Source: Burkholderia vietnamiensis LMG 10929 (lineage in GTDB: Bacteria > Pseudomonadota > Gammaproteobacteria > Burkholderiales > Burkholderiaceae). Taken from it: 64,000 nt of DNA. Position numbers and translations under genes: made by a program. Location of the stretch: assembly GCF_000959445.1 (NCBI RefSeq), contig NZ_CP009631.1, forward strand, positions 558,001 to 622,000. The letters are read 5' to 3'. The stretch's first letter is position 1. Each line of letters starts with the position of its first letter. This document shows positions 37,210 through 45,611 of the stretch, piece by piece. The notes beneath the pieces were generated by a model that saw only the letters and a program-made list of their open reading frames with translations, was not told the DNA's origin and searched no databases.

Positions 37210-38289
37210 TCATGCGGCCATCGCGCGCCATTCGGCGTCGAGCGCGTCGACGAGTTGCGCAGCGCTCAGCGCCGCGTCGCGTCGTCGCGTGAGCGGCGCG
37301 CCCTGCCCGGCCCACAGCGACAGATAGTCGCCGTCGTTGGCGCGGGCAGCCGCCTGGCGCAGCGGCTGGGTCAGCGCGTTCTGCACCGGATACGGCGGCA
37401 CCTCGGCCACATGCTCGCCGAGTCGCGCCATCAGCGTGTTGCGCAAGCCGCGCGCATGGCGCCCGGTGATCGCGCGCGTGACCTGCGTCGAGGTATCGGC
37501 GCTCGCGCGCACCCGCGCCTTCCAGTCCGCCGCGATCGCGCTTTCCGCACAGGTGAGGAACGCGGTGCCGAGCTGCGCGGCCTGCGCGCCGAGTGCGAGC
37601 GCCGCGGCGATGCCGCGGCCGTCCATGATGCCGCCGGCCGCAAGCACCGGCAGGCCGGTCGCATCGACGAGTTGCGGCACCAGCGCGAACGTGCCGATCA
37701 GCGCGTCGTCGGCCGAGCCGATGAAGGTGCCGCGATGGCCGCCGGCCTCGGCGCCCTGCGCGGCCAGCGCGTCGGCGCCGGCCGCCTGCCATGCGAGGCC
37801 CTCGGCCACGTGCGTCGCGGTGCCGATCACGTAGGTGCCGGCCGCCTTCAGGCGCGCGACGTCGGCGGCGTCGAGCACGCCGAACGTGAAGCTCGCGACC
37901 GGCACGCGCAACGCGACGAGCGCATCGAGTTGCGCGCGGAAGTCGGGCGCGTAGCGCACGGGCGCCGCGCCGGGCGGCAAACCGAGCGCCGCGTTCAGCG
38001 GATCGATCGCGGCGAGTGCGCGCGCAACCGTCGCCGCGTCGGGCGACGCGGGCTGCAACACGAACAGGTTCACGGCGAACGCGCGCGCGGTCGCCGCGCG
38101 AATCGCCGCGACTTCGGCGACGAGCCGCTCGGGCTCGAACGCGCCGCACGCGAGGCTGCCGAGCGCGCCCGCATTGGATGCGGCCGCGACCATCGCGGCG
38201 GTGCTTGCGCCGACCATCGGTGCCTGCACGAGCGGCAGACGCAGGCCGAAACGCTCGGCGAACGGAGTGGAAAAGATACGGGCGGGCAT
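37210..38289 (-). CDS. Nitronate monooxygenase / 2-nitropropane dioxygenase family
   Basis: 359 residues, FMN TIM barrel. Family segments: LPLVQAPMVGAST near the N-terminus, AQGAEAGGHRGTF (FMN phosphate/active-site His region) and PVLAAGGIMDGRGIAAALALGAQAAQLGTAFL. It oxidises nitronates such as propionate 3-nitronate, a detoxification role. The ATG at 38289 is fixed by homology; the frame is open to 38679 with no protein-like content there. Confidence 0.92.
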   Translation of the reverse strand: MPARIFSTPFAERFGLRLPLVQAPMVGASTAAMVAAASNAGALGSLACGAFEPERLVAEVAAIRAATARAFAVNLFVLQPASPDAATVARALAAIDPLNAALGLPPGAAPVRYAPDFRAQLDALVALRVPVASFTFGVLDAADVARLKAAGTYVIGTATHVAEGLAWQAAGADALAAQGAEAGGHRGTFIGSADDALIGTFALVPQLVDATGLPVLAAGGIMDGRGIAAALALGAQAAQLGTAFLTCAESAIAADWKARVRASADTSTQVTRAITGRHARGLRNTLMARLGEHVAEVPPYPVQNALTQPLRQAAARANDGDYLSLWAGQGAPLTRRRDAALSAAQLVDALDAEWRAMAA

Positions 38290-38656
38290 GGCGGAATCCT
38301 TCGATGACGATGCGAGAAAGCGCTTTGTAATGGGATATGCGTCGACTTTATCGAAGCCGCGCTGCACCGAAAAATGAATAATCGAGATCGAAACGATCGC
38401 TGCGGGAGAAGCGGCGGGGAGTGGCTCGACACGCGGCTCGACAAACGACTCGGGACGCAGGAGGCCCTTCGAAAGCGCGTCGACAAGAGGGCCGGCCAAG
38501 CGCAACAGCGGTCCCGAGCATCTGCCGCAAAACCGAGGAAGCCACCCGCGCGCCCATCTCTGCGGCGCCCTGCACCACCCCCCGATTGATGGCACACTAG
38601 GCCGCCCTCTCTTACCCGCGGCGCGCACCGCGCGCCCGCTCGCCAGGAGTTCACAC
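38290..38656. other. Divergent intergenic region nitronate monooxygenase / dienelactone hydrolase
   Basis: 367 bases; both promoters should lie here. No repeat, RNA or small gene seen. Confidence 0.35.
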
Positions 38657-39349
38657 GTGACAGCCCAATGGATCGACATTCCGACCGGTAACGACAGCTT
38701 CGGCGGCTACCTCGCACTCCCCAAGCGCGGCACCGGCCCCGCCGTCGTCATCATCCAGGAGATCTTCGGCGTGAACGCGCACATCCGCGCGGTCGCCGAC
38801 CAGTACGCCGCCGACGGCTTCGTCGCGCTCGCGCCCGACGTGTTCTGGCGCACGCAGCCGCGCGTCGAGCTGACCTACGACGGCGCCGATCGCGACAAGG
38901 GCATCGAGCTGATGAAGAAGACCGACATCGGCCTCGCGGTAGCGGACATCGGCGCGGCCGCCGACGCATTGCGCGCACGCGCGGACGTCGCCGGCAAGGT
39001 CGCGGCGATCGGCTACTGCTTCGGCGGCCAGCTCGCCTACCGCGCGGCGGCGGCCGGCACGGTCGACGCGGCGGTCGCCTATTACGGCGGCGGCATCCAG
39101 AATGCGCTCGACCTCGCGGATAAAGTCACGCAGCCGATCCTGTTCCACTACGCGGAGAACGACCACGCGATCCCGCTCGACGCGGTCGAGCAGGTGAAAG
39201 GCGCGTTCGCGGGCCGCGGCAACGCCTCGTTCCACGTGTACCCCGACGCGAGCCACGGCTTCAACTGCCCGGATCGCGCGTCGTACCATCAGCGCGCGTC
39301 GGCGCTCGCGCACGGCCGCACGCTGACGTTCCTCGCCGAACAGCTGTAG
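38657..39349 (+). CDS. Dienelactone hydrolase family protein
   Basis: 230 residues, alpha/beta hydrolase. Catalytic Cys in GYCFGGQ (about 120), Asp in AENDHAIP and His in DASHGFNC; an early VVIIQEIFGVN supplies the oxyanion environment. The family hydrolyses dienelactone in chloroaromatic degradation, but genomic copies like this are often general carboxymethylenebutenolidases. GTG start with CAGGAG eight bases upstream. No aromatic-catabolism genes adjoin it. Confidence 0.9.
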   Translation: MTAQWIDIPTGNDSFGGYLALPKRGTGPAVVIIQEIFGVNAHIRAVADQYAADGFVALAPDVFWRTQPRVELTYDGADRDKGIELMKKTDIGLAVADIGAAADALRARADVAGKVAAIGYCFGGQLAYRAAAAGTVDAAVAYYGGGIQNALDLADKVTQPILFHYAENDHAIPLDAVEQVKGAFAGRGNASFHVYPDASHGFNCPDRASYHQRASALAHGRTLTFLAEQL

Positions 39350-39427
39350 TCGCAGCCGGCGGCCCCGGCACGCCGCGGCCGCGTTATCCTCGCTCGATCG
39401 TCACGCGTCACAACGGGGGTGAGCGCG

Positions 39428-40900
39428 ATGCAGTCGGACTATCTCGGATATGACGCGATCGGCCTCGCCGCGCTGGTGCGCGAGCGCGCCGCGAGCCCGC
39501 GCGAACTGCTCGACGCCGCGATCGCGCAGGCCGAAGCCGTCAACGGCGCGATCAACGCGATCGTGCTGCAGGACTACGACGCCGCGCGCCAGCGCGCCGA
39601 AGCGGCCGCCGGCGCCGACGCGCCGTTCGCCGGCGTGCCGTATCTCGTCAAGGATCTGTCCGCGGCGGTGGCCGGGTTGCCGATGTCGATGGGCAGCCGG
39701 CACTACCGCTACTTCGTGCCCGCCGACGATTCGCCGCTGATCGCGCGCAGCCGCGCCGCCGGACTCAACGTGTTCGGCAAGACCAACACGTCGGAACTCG
39801 GCCAAATGCCGTACACCGAGCCCGCGCTGTTCGGCGCGTGCCGCAATCCGTGGAACCTCGATCACACGCCGGGTGGCTCGAGCGGCGGCGCGGCCGCGGC
39901 CGTCGCGGCCGGCATCGTGCCGCTCGCGCATGCATCCGACGGCGGCGGCTCGATCCGCATCCCCGCGTCGTGCTGCGGGCTGTTCGGGCTGAAGCCGAGC
40001 CGCAATCCGCTGCTGGTCGACCAGCCGTCGAACGGCGAACTGGTGGTGCAGCACGCGGTGTCGCGCAGCGTGCGCGACAGCGCGCTGCTGCTCGACGTGA
40101 CGACCGGACAGACGCTGCCGCCCGGCGCGCCCGGCACCTTTCTCGGCGAACTCGACACGCCGCCCGGCCCGCTGCGCGTCGGGCTGGTGGTCGATCCGAT
40201 GCTCGCGCCGGCGCTCGCCGACGACACGCGCGCGGCGCTCGCCGATGCGGCCGCGCTGCTCGAATCGCTCGGCCATCACGTGGAACCCGCGACGCTGCAC
40301 CTCGACCATGCACGCGTGGCCGAAACCTTTCTGACGCTGTGGGCGACGATCGCCGACGAGCTCGTGCTCGGCGCGCGCACGCTCACCGGGCGCACGCCGC
40401 ACCGCTCGGAATTCGAGCCGGCGACGTGGGCGATGGCCGTGGTCGGCCGGCGCGTCGCCCGCGCGCGGCTGCACGACGTGCTCGAATGGCAGCGCCAGCT
40501 GACCGTGCAGGTGGCCGGCCTCGTGTCGCGCTACGACGTGATCCTGTGCGCGACGCTCGCGGGGCCGCCGGTGCGGATCGGCGAGCTGCAGCCGAGCGCC
40601 CTCGAAACCGCGCAGATGAAGCTGCTCGGCGCGCTGCCGGTGAAGCCGCTGTTGCGCGCGATGCTCGCGCGGGCGTCGCAGAAGGCGTTCGCATGGGCCG
40701 GCTGCACCGAGCTGTTCAACCTGACCGGACAGCCGGCGATGTCGGTGCCGCTCTACTGGAACGCGCGCGGTCTGCCGATCGGCGTGCAGTTCGCCGCGCG
40801 CCACACCGACGAAGCCTTGCTGCTGAAGCTCGCGCGCCAGCTCGAACAGGCGCGGCCGTGGTTCGACCGTCGGCCGCCGCTGATGCAGGCGCAGCGCTGA
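39428..40900 (+). CDS. Amidase signature family enzyme
   Basis: 490 residues. The Ser-cisSer-Lys triad is visible: Lys in PYLVKDLS (about residue 75), cis-Ser and nucleophile in [16 protein letters not shown] and [13 protein letters not shown]. It hydrolyses an amide or carbamate; substrate unknown. It is not GatA by context (no gatB/gatC). An ATG at 39428 follows a GGGGGTGAG site; a GTG three codons earlier is possible. Confidence 0.9.
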   Translation: MQSDYLGYDAIGLAALVRERAASPRELLDAAIAQAEAVNGAINAIVLQDYDAARQRAEAAAGADAPFAGVPYLVKDLSAAVAGLPMSMGSRHYRYFVPADDSPLIARSRAAGLNVFGKTNTSELGQMPYTEPALFGACRNPWNLDHTPGGSSGGAAAAVAAGIVPLAHASDGGGSIRIPASCCGLFGLKPSRNPLLVDQPSNGELVVQHAVSRSVRDSALLLDVTTGQTLPPGAPGTFLGELDTPPGPLRVGLVVDPMLAPALADDTRAALADAAALLESLGHHVEPATLHLDHARVAETFLTLWATIADELVLGARTLTGRTPHRSEFEPATWAMAVVGRRVARARLHDVLEWQRQLTVQVAGLVSRYDVILCATLAGPPVRIGELQPSALETAQMKLLGALPVKPLLRAMLARASQKAFAWAGCTELFNLTGQPAMSVPLYWNARGLPIGVQFAARHTDEALLLKLARQLEQARPWFDRRPPLMQAQR

Positions 40901-40938
40901 GCGCGCCCGGCCCGCACCGGCGCACCGGCGCGCGGCGA

Positions 40939-40971
40939 TAAAAAAGCCCCGCCGGCTTGACCGACGGGGCT
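40939..40971 (-). terminator. Intrinsic terminator of the metF operon
   Basis: Minus-strand AGCCCCG / CGGGGCT stem followed by six T, 26 bases after metF. Confidence 0.85.
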
Positions 40972-40996
40972 GTCGCGTGCGCGCGTCTGGCTGCGC

Positions 40997-41827
40997 TCAC
41001 ATCGTCAGGCGTTCGCAGATGGTGCGCGTCGCGGCCGCCGCGTTCAGCGTGTAGAAGTGCAGCCCCGGCACGCCCGCATCGATCAGGCGCTGGCACAGGC
41101 CCGTGACGACGTCGGCGCCGAACGCGCGGATCGCGTCGCGATCGTCGCCGAAGCTCTCGAGCCGGCGCGCGACCCAGCGCGGCACTTCCGCGCCGCACAT
41201 TTCCGAGAAGCGCATCAGTTGCGAGAAGTTCGTGATCGGCATGATGCCCGGCACGATCGGCACGTCGACGCCGAGCTTGCGCGCATCGTCGACGAAGCGG
41301 AAGTACGCGTCGGCGTTGAAGAAGTACTGCGTGATCGCCGAATTCGCGCCGGCCTTCACCTTGCGCGCGAAGTTCTGCAGATCGGCCGCGGGCGAGCGCG
41401 ATTGCGGGTGGTATTCCGGATAGCCGGCGACTTCGATGTGGAACCAGTCGCCGTGCTCGGCGCGGATGAAGCTGACGAGCTCGGACGCATAGCGCAGCTC
41501 GCCGACCTCGCCCATCCCCGACGGCAGGTCGCCGCGCAGCGCGACGATGTGCCGGATGCCGTGCGAGCGGTACTGGTCGAGGATCGCGCGCAGGCTGTCG
41601 CGCGACGAGCCGATGCACGACAGGTGCGGCGCGGCCTCGAGGCCGTCCTTCTGCATGTCGAGCACGGTGTCGAGCGTGCCCTGCTGCGTCGAGCCGCCGG
41701 CGCCGAACGTCACGGAGACGAATTTCGGCTTCAGCGGCAGCAGCTGCGCACGCGTCGCGCGCAGCTTCTCGACGCCGTCCGCCGTCTTCGGCGGGAAGAA
41801 TTCAAACGAGAGTTCGATCGGTTTCAT
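40997..41827 (-). CDS. metF: 5,10-methylenetetrahydrofolate reductase
   Basis: 276 residues, FAD-dependent. Reduces methylene-THF to methyl-THF, the methyl donor for homocysteine remethylation. Signatures: ELSFEFFPPKT at the start, VSVTFGAGGST, IVALRGDLP (about 96-104), ITQYFFNADAY and IVPGIMPI. Third gene of the ahcY operon, so homocysteine release and its remethylation cofactor are produced together. Start at the ATG 41827. Confidence 0.95.
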   Translation of the reverse strand: MKPIELSFEFFPPKTADGVEKLRATRAQLLPLKPKFVSVTFGAGGSTQQGTLDTVLDMQKDGLEAAPHLSCIGSSRDSLRAILDQYRSHGIRHIVALRGDLPSGMGEVGELRYASELVSFIRAEHGDWFHIEVAGYPEYHPQSRSPAADLQNFARKVKAGANSAITQYFFNADAYFRFVDDARKLGVDVPIVPGIMPITNFSQLMRFSEMCGAEVPRWVARRLESFGDDRDAIRAFGADVVTGLCQRLIDAGVPGLHFYTLNAAAATRTICERLTM

Positions 41828-41851
41828 GATTCGCAAGAGTGGGCGCGGCCG

Positions 41852-42205
41852 TCAGCCGATGTCGCGCTGCCCGAAGATCAGCGCCGACAGCAGCCACGAC
41901 ACGATGCTGTACAGGATCGAACCGAAGAACGCCGACCAGAACCCCGACACCTCGAACCCCTTCAGCAGCGACGACGCGAACCAGAAGCACAGCGCGTTCA
42001 CGACGAGGATGAAGACCCCGAGCGTGACGATCGTGACCGGCAGCGTCAGCAGGATCAGCACCGGACGGATCACCGTGTTGATCAGGCCGAGCACGACCGC
42101 GACGATCAGCGCGGTGCCGAAGCTCTTGATGTGGATCGACGGCACGAGGTACGTGATGATCAGCAGCGCGAGGGCGTTGATGACCCAGGTGAGGATGACG
42201 CTCAT
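41852..42205 (-). CDS. Small integral membrane protein, YvlD / 'phage holin family' (PF04020-type)
   Basis: 117 residues with four predicted membrane helices: ILTWVINALALLIITYLVPS, TALIVAVVLGLINTVIRPVL, a third over VTLGVFILVVNALCFWFA and a C-terminal one. The RPVLILLTLPVTIVTLG block is the family hallmark. The 'holin' label is historical; no lysis genes are near, so this is not phage. It sits between ahcY and metF on the same strand; a link to the methyl cycle is positional only. Confidence 0.82.
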   Translation of the reverse strand: MSVILTWVINALALLIITYLVPSIHIKSFGTALIVAVVLGLINTVIRPVLILLTLPVTIVTLGVFILVVNALCFWFASSLLKGFEVSGFWSAFFGSILYSIVSWLLSALIFGQRDIG

Positions 42206-42372
42206 GGAGGGCTCCGGTTCGGTTGTCGATCTGGACGGTCAGTGCATCGGGTCGGCGCCGCCGGCCGCGCCGCGCGCGAGCGCACGCGGCGTGACGAGCG
42301 GCGCTCCGGCGCCGCGCCGCCGCACCGCGCACGGCCGAAACGGCACGCACGCGGCGCGGCGGCGGCGGTGCA

Positions 42373-43794
42373 TCAGTAGCGGTAGTGGTTCGGCTTGAAC
42401 GGGCCGTCCTTCTCCACGCCGATGTACGCGGCCTGCTCGTCGGACAGCACGGACAGGTTCGCGCCGATGCGCGCGAGGTGCAGGCGCGCAACCTTCTCGT
42501 CGAGATGCTTCGGCAGCACGTAGACCTTGTTCTCGTACTGTTCGCCGCGCGTGAACAGCTCGATCTGCGCGAGCGTCTGGTTCGCGAACGAGTTCGACAT
42601 CACGAACGACGGGTGGCCGGTCGCGCAGCCGAGGTTCACCAGGCGGCCTTCGGCCAGCAGGATCACGCGCTTGCCGTCCGGGAAGATGATGTGGTCGACC
42701 TGCGGCTTGATGTTTTCCCACTGGTACTGGCGGGTCGACGCGACGTCGATTTCCGAGTCGAAGTGACCGATGTTGCAGACGATCGCGTTGTGACGCATCG
42801 CCTTCATGTGATCGTGGTTGATCACGTGGTAGTTGCCGGTCGCCGTCACGAAGATGTCGGCCTTGTCGGCCGCGTATTCCATCGTCACGACGCGGTAGCC
42901 TTCCATCGCCGCCTGCAGCGCGCAGATCGGATCGATTTCGGTGACCCACACGGTCGCGCCCAGGCCGCGCAGCGACTGCGCGCAGCCCTTGCCCACGTCG
43001 CCGTAGCCCGCGACGACCGCGACCTTGCCCGCGATCATCACGTCGGTGGCGCGCTTGATGCCGTCGACGAGCGATTCGCGGCAGCCGTACAGGTTGTCGA
43101 ACTTCGACTTGGTGACCGAGTCGTTCACGTTGAACGCCGGGAACGGCAGGCGGCCGTCCTTTTCCATCTGGTACAGGCGGTGCACGCCCGTCGTCGTCTC
43201 TTCGGTCACGCCCTTGATGTGCGCGAGGCGCTTCGAGTACCAGTTCGCGTCGATGTCGAGGTGCTTCGCGATCGACTTGTACAGCGCGACTTCTTCCTCG
43301 TTGGTCGGCTTCGCGATCACCGAACGGTCCTGCTCGGCCTTCGAGCCGAGGATCAGCAGCAGCGTCGCATCGCCGCCGTCGTCCAGGATCATGTTCGCGA
43401 ATTCGCCGTTCGGCCATTCGAAGATGCGGTGCGAGAACTCCCAGTATTCGTCGAGCGATTCGCCCTTGAACGCGAACACCGGCGTGCCGGTCTCGACAAT
43501 CGCGGCGGCCGCGTGGTCCTGCGTCGAGAAGATGTTGCACGAGGCCCAGCGGACTTCGGCGCCGAGCGCCTTCAGCGTCTCGATCAGCACGCCGGTCTGG
43601 ATCGTCATGTGCAGCGAACCGGCGATGCGCGCGCCCTTCAGCGGCTGCTGCGCCTTGTATTCGTCGCGAATCTGCACGAGGCCCGGCATTTCGGTCTCGG
43701 CGATGTTCAGCTCCTTGCGGCCCCAGCCGGCAAGCGCCATGTCGGCGACGACGTAATCGTTGGAAACTTGCGAATCGATAATGGCGTTCATCAC
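42373..43794 (-). CDS. ahcY: S-adenosylhomocysteine hydrolase
   Basis: 473 residues, tetrameric, NAD-dependent. Splits SAH into adenosine and homocysteine. Visible features: [17 protein letters not shown] near residue 60, the NAD loop [13 protein letters not shown], the substrate-side ATGNYHVI, the C-terminal PNHYRY end, and the ~40-residue insertion seen in proteobacterial enzymes (residues about 150-195). AGGAGG before the ATG at 43794 is an ideal ribosome site. Expression is controlled by the SAH riboswitch just upstream. Confidence 0.97.
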   Translation of the reverse strand: MMNAIIDSQVSNDYVVADMALAGWGRKELNIAETEMPGLVQIRDEYKAQQPLKGARIAGSLHMTIQTGVLIETLKALGAEVRWASCNIFSTQDHAAAAIVETGTPVFAFKGESLDEYWEFSHRIFEWPNGEFANMILDDGGDATLLLILGSKAEQDRSVIAKPTNEEEVALYKSIAKHLDIDANWYSKRLAHIKGVTEETTTGVHRLYQMEKDGRLPFPAFNVNDSVTKSKFDNLYGCRESLVDGIKRATDVMIAGKVAVVAGYGDVGKGCAQSLRGLGATVWVTEIDPICALQAAMEGYRVVTMEYAADKADIFVTATGNYHVINHDHMKAMRHNAIVCNIGHFDSEIDVASTRQYQWENIKPQVDHIIFPDGKRVILLAEGRLVNLGCATGHPSFVMSNSFANQTLAQIELFTRGEQYENKVYVLPKHLDEKVARLHLARIGANLSVLSDEQAAYIGVEKDGPFKPNHYRY

Positions 43795-43828
43795 GCCCTC
43801 CTTTCTAAAAAAGTTCTAGAAATTGGTG

Positions 43829-43938
43829 ACGTGAGCGCCGTTCAGGAAGCGGAGCCGGCGCGAATTTCGCCGCACGGCTGCTTGGTGAAGCTTTCCGAGC
43901 CTGGCGGACACAGGCGGTCCGTCGCAACGCTCCTCGGA
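43829..43938 (-). promoter_or_regulatory. SAH riboswitch controlling ahcY
   Basis: The minus-strand leader contains the SAH riboswitch core in order: CCGAGGAGCGTTGCGAC (from 43937), CAGGCTCGG, and AACGGCGCTCAC (43842-43831). CCGAG pairs with CTCGG and GAGCG with CGCTC, forming the known stem plus pseudoknot. A TACAAT -10 box lies at 43955-43950, placing the start of transcription a few bases before the aptamer. SAH binding is expected to switch expression on. The ribosome site of ahcY lies about 25 bases beyond. Confidence 0.93.
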
Positions 43939-43949
43939 AAACGGGAAGG

Positions 43950-43955
43950 ATTGTA
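43950..43955 (-). promoter_or_regulatory. -10 box of the ahcY promoter
   Basis: Minus-strand TACAAT about a dozen bases ahead of the riboswitch; the matching -35 is poor. Confidence 0.5.
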
Positions 43956-44035
43956 GCAAATCGTGGCGAGAAATGGGGGGTTGGGCGGGCGGCCGCACGC
44001 GCGGCGTCGGCGCGCGCGACGCCCGCCGCTGCCGC

Positions 44036-44770
44036 TCAGTTCTCCGCGCCGACCCACGCCTGCTCGCGCAGCCGCGCGCGCAGGCGCGCGACCGCCTGGC
44101 TGTGCAGCTGGCACACGCGCGACTCGCTCACTTCGAGCACCGCGCCGATCTCGCGCAGATTCAGCCCGCGCTCGTAGTACAGCGACATCAGCAGCTTCTC
44201 GCGCTCGGGCAGCCGGTCGATCGCATCGACCAGCGCGCCGCGCAGATGGTCGTCGAGCAGCGCCGACAGCGGATCGGCGTGATCGACGCGATAGCGGTCG
44301 AGGAACGGCTCGTCGTCGGCCGCGCGGTCGAAATCCTCGTAGTAGATCAGCTGGCTGCCGTGCAGGTCCTGCAGCATCTCCTGATATTCGTCGAGCGGCA
44401 TCTTCAGGTGCTGCGCGATCTCGGCCTCGCTCGCCGAGCGGCCGAGCTGCTGCTCGACCTGGTGCACCGCGTGTTCGACCTCGCGCGACGTCTTGCGCAG
44501 GCTGCGCGGCAGCCAGTCGTTGCTGCGCAGCTCGTCGAGCATCGCGCCGCGGATGCGCTGGGTCGCGTAGGTTTCGAACTGCGCGCCCTGGTCTTCCTTG
44601 TAGCGGCCGGCCGCGTCCATCAGGCCGATCATGCCGGCCTGGATCAGGTCGTCGAGGTCCACGCTCGCCGGCATCTTCGCGACGAGCTGCAGGCCCAGGC
44701 GCCGCACGAGCGGCGCGTATTGCGCGAGCACGTCGGCCTGGGTCATCTTTCCTTGAGCGTTGTACATCAT
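44036..44770 (-). CDS. fliA: Flagellar sigma factor sigma-28
   Basis: 244 residues. Region 2 (about 15-90: YAPLVRRLGLQLVAKMPASV, DDLIQAGMIGLMDA, FETYATQRIRGAMLDELR), region 3 (RSLRKTSREVE) and region 4 helix-turn-helix (LNLREIGAVLEVSESRVCQL) near the C-terminus. It directs RNA polymerase to late flagellar and chemotaxis promoters and is held by FlgM. AAGGAGAG before the ATG at 44770 sets the start. Last gene of the flhB-flhA-flhF-flhG-fliA series, 22 bases after flhG. Confidence 0.96.
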   Translation of the reverse strand: MMYNAQGKMTQADVLAQYAPLVRRLGLQLVAKMPASVDLDDLIQAGMIGLMDAAGRYKEDQGAQFETYATQRIRGAMLDELRSNDWLPRSLRKTSREVEHAVHQVEQQLGRSASEAEIAQHLKMPLDEYQEMLQDLHGSQLIYYEDFDRAADDEPFLDRYRVDHADPLSALLDDHLRGALVDAIDRLPEREKLLMSLYYERGLNLREIGAVLEVSESRVCQLHSQAVARLRARLREQAWVGAEN

Positions 44771-44792
44771 GGCTCTCTCCTTGCGGTGGCGC

Positions 44793-45611
44793 TCACGCGG
44801 CGTGCGCCGCACCGGCCTCGTAAGACGGCTTGCCGCCCCCGTGCACGGCGCGGCCGGAGCCGGGGCGCGGGCGCATCGGCCAGTACAGCAGGTCGCCGGC
44901 GATCTGCCGGTAGTCGCGCGCGGCGACCGACGACGGGAACGCGTCGACCGCGGTATGCATCAGCTCGCGCGCGTGCTCGACGAGCGGATCGGCGCTCACG
45001 CAGCCGGCATCGGCGATCGACACCGTCAGGTAGCGGCTCGCGACGCCCGCGAGGTTGTCGAAGGCGGTCTTCGCGTCCGCGTGGCTGCCGACGTGATTGG
45101 TCAGCACGCGGAACTGCGCGACCGCGTGCGCGAAATGCAGGCGCTTCATGCACGCGTATGCCTCGGTGATCGCCTGCGCGGCCACGCGCGTGACGATCAG
45201 CACGTCGTGCGCCTCGCGCGCGAGCGCGGAGAACGCGCCGTCCGCGCCGAGCTGCGCATCGACCAGCACGATGTCGGCCTGGCCGTCGACGAAGTCGCTC
45301 AGCTGCTCGTCGCTGTAGCCGTCGCGTGCGAAGCCCGCGGCCGCGCACAGCGCGAAGCCGGCCGGCGTACGCGTGCGGTCGCCGTCGCGCAGCCATGCGC
45401 CCGCGAGCGTCGCCGTGGCCGAATGCACGTCGGTGCGCTCGTCGACGACGAGCACGTCCTTGCCCAGCGCGCTCAGCGCCGCTGCCAGATTCACGACGGC
45501 CGCCGTGCAGCCGACGCCCAGCGGGCCGCCCGTCACCGCGACGATGCGCGACGCCCGCCCGGCCAGCAAGCGCCGGAGTCCTTCGGCCTGGTCGATGATC
45601 CGTTTATCCAA
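44793..45611 (-). CDS. flhG: MinD-like flagellar number regulator FlhG/FleN, with degenerate P-loop
   Basis: 272 residues, ParA/MinD fold. FlhG normally hydrolyses ATP at the membrane to limit flagellar number, acting on FlhF. Here the P-loop region reads TGGPLGVGCT (27-36): both lysines of the deviant Walker A (KGGxGKT) are replaced, by T27 and C35, and the next Asp motif is VDERTD. ATP use may therefore be weak or lost. The start is a TTG (45611) overlapping the flhF end by eight bases. Acidic VLVDAQLG segments support the family assignment. Confidence 0.85.
   Translation of the reverse strand: MDKRIIDQAEGLRRLLAGRASRIVAVTGGPLGVGCTAAVVNLAAALSALGKDVLVVDERTDVHSATATLAGAWLRDGDRTRTPAGFALCAAAGFARDGYSDEQLSDFVDGQADIVLVDAQLGADGAFSALAREAHDVLIVTRVAAQAITEAYACMKRLHFAHAVAQFRVLTNHVGSHADAKTAFDNLAGVASRYLTVSIADAGCVSADPLVEHARELMHTAVDAFPSSVAARDYRQIAGDLLYWPMRPRPGSGRAVHGGGKPSYEAGAAHAA

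Noticed and set aside
41852..42205. Phage holin implying prophage remnants
   Set aside because: The label belongs to a chromosomal membrane-protein family; there is no endolysin, integrase or structural phage gene around it.
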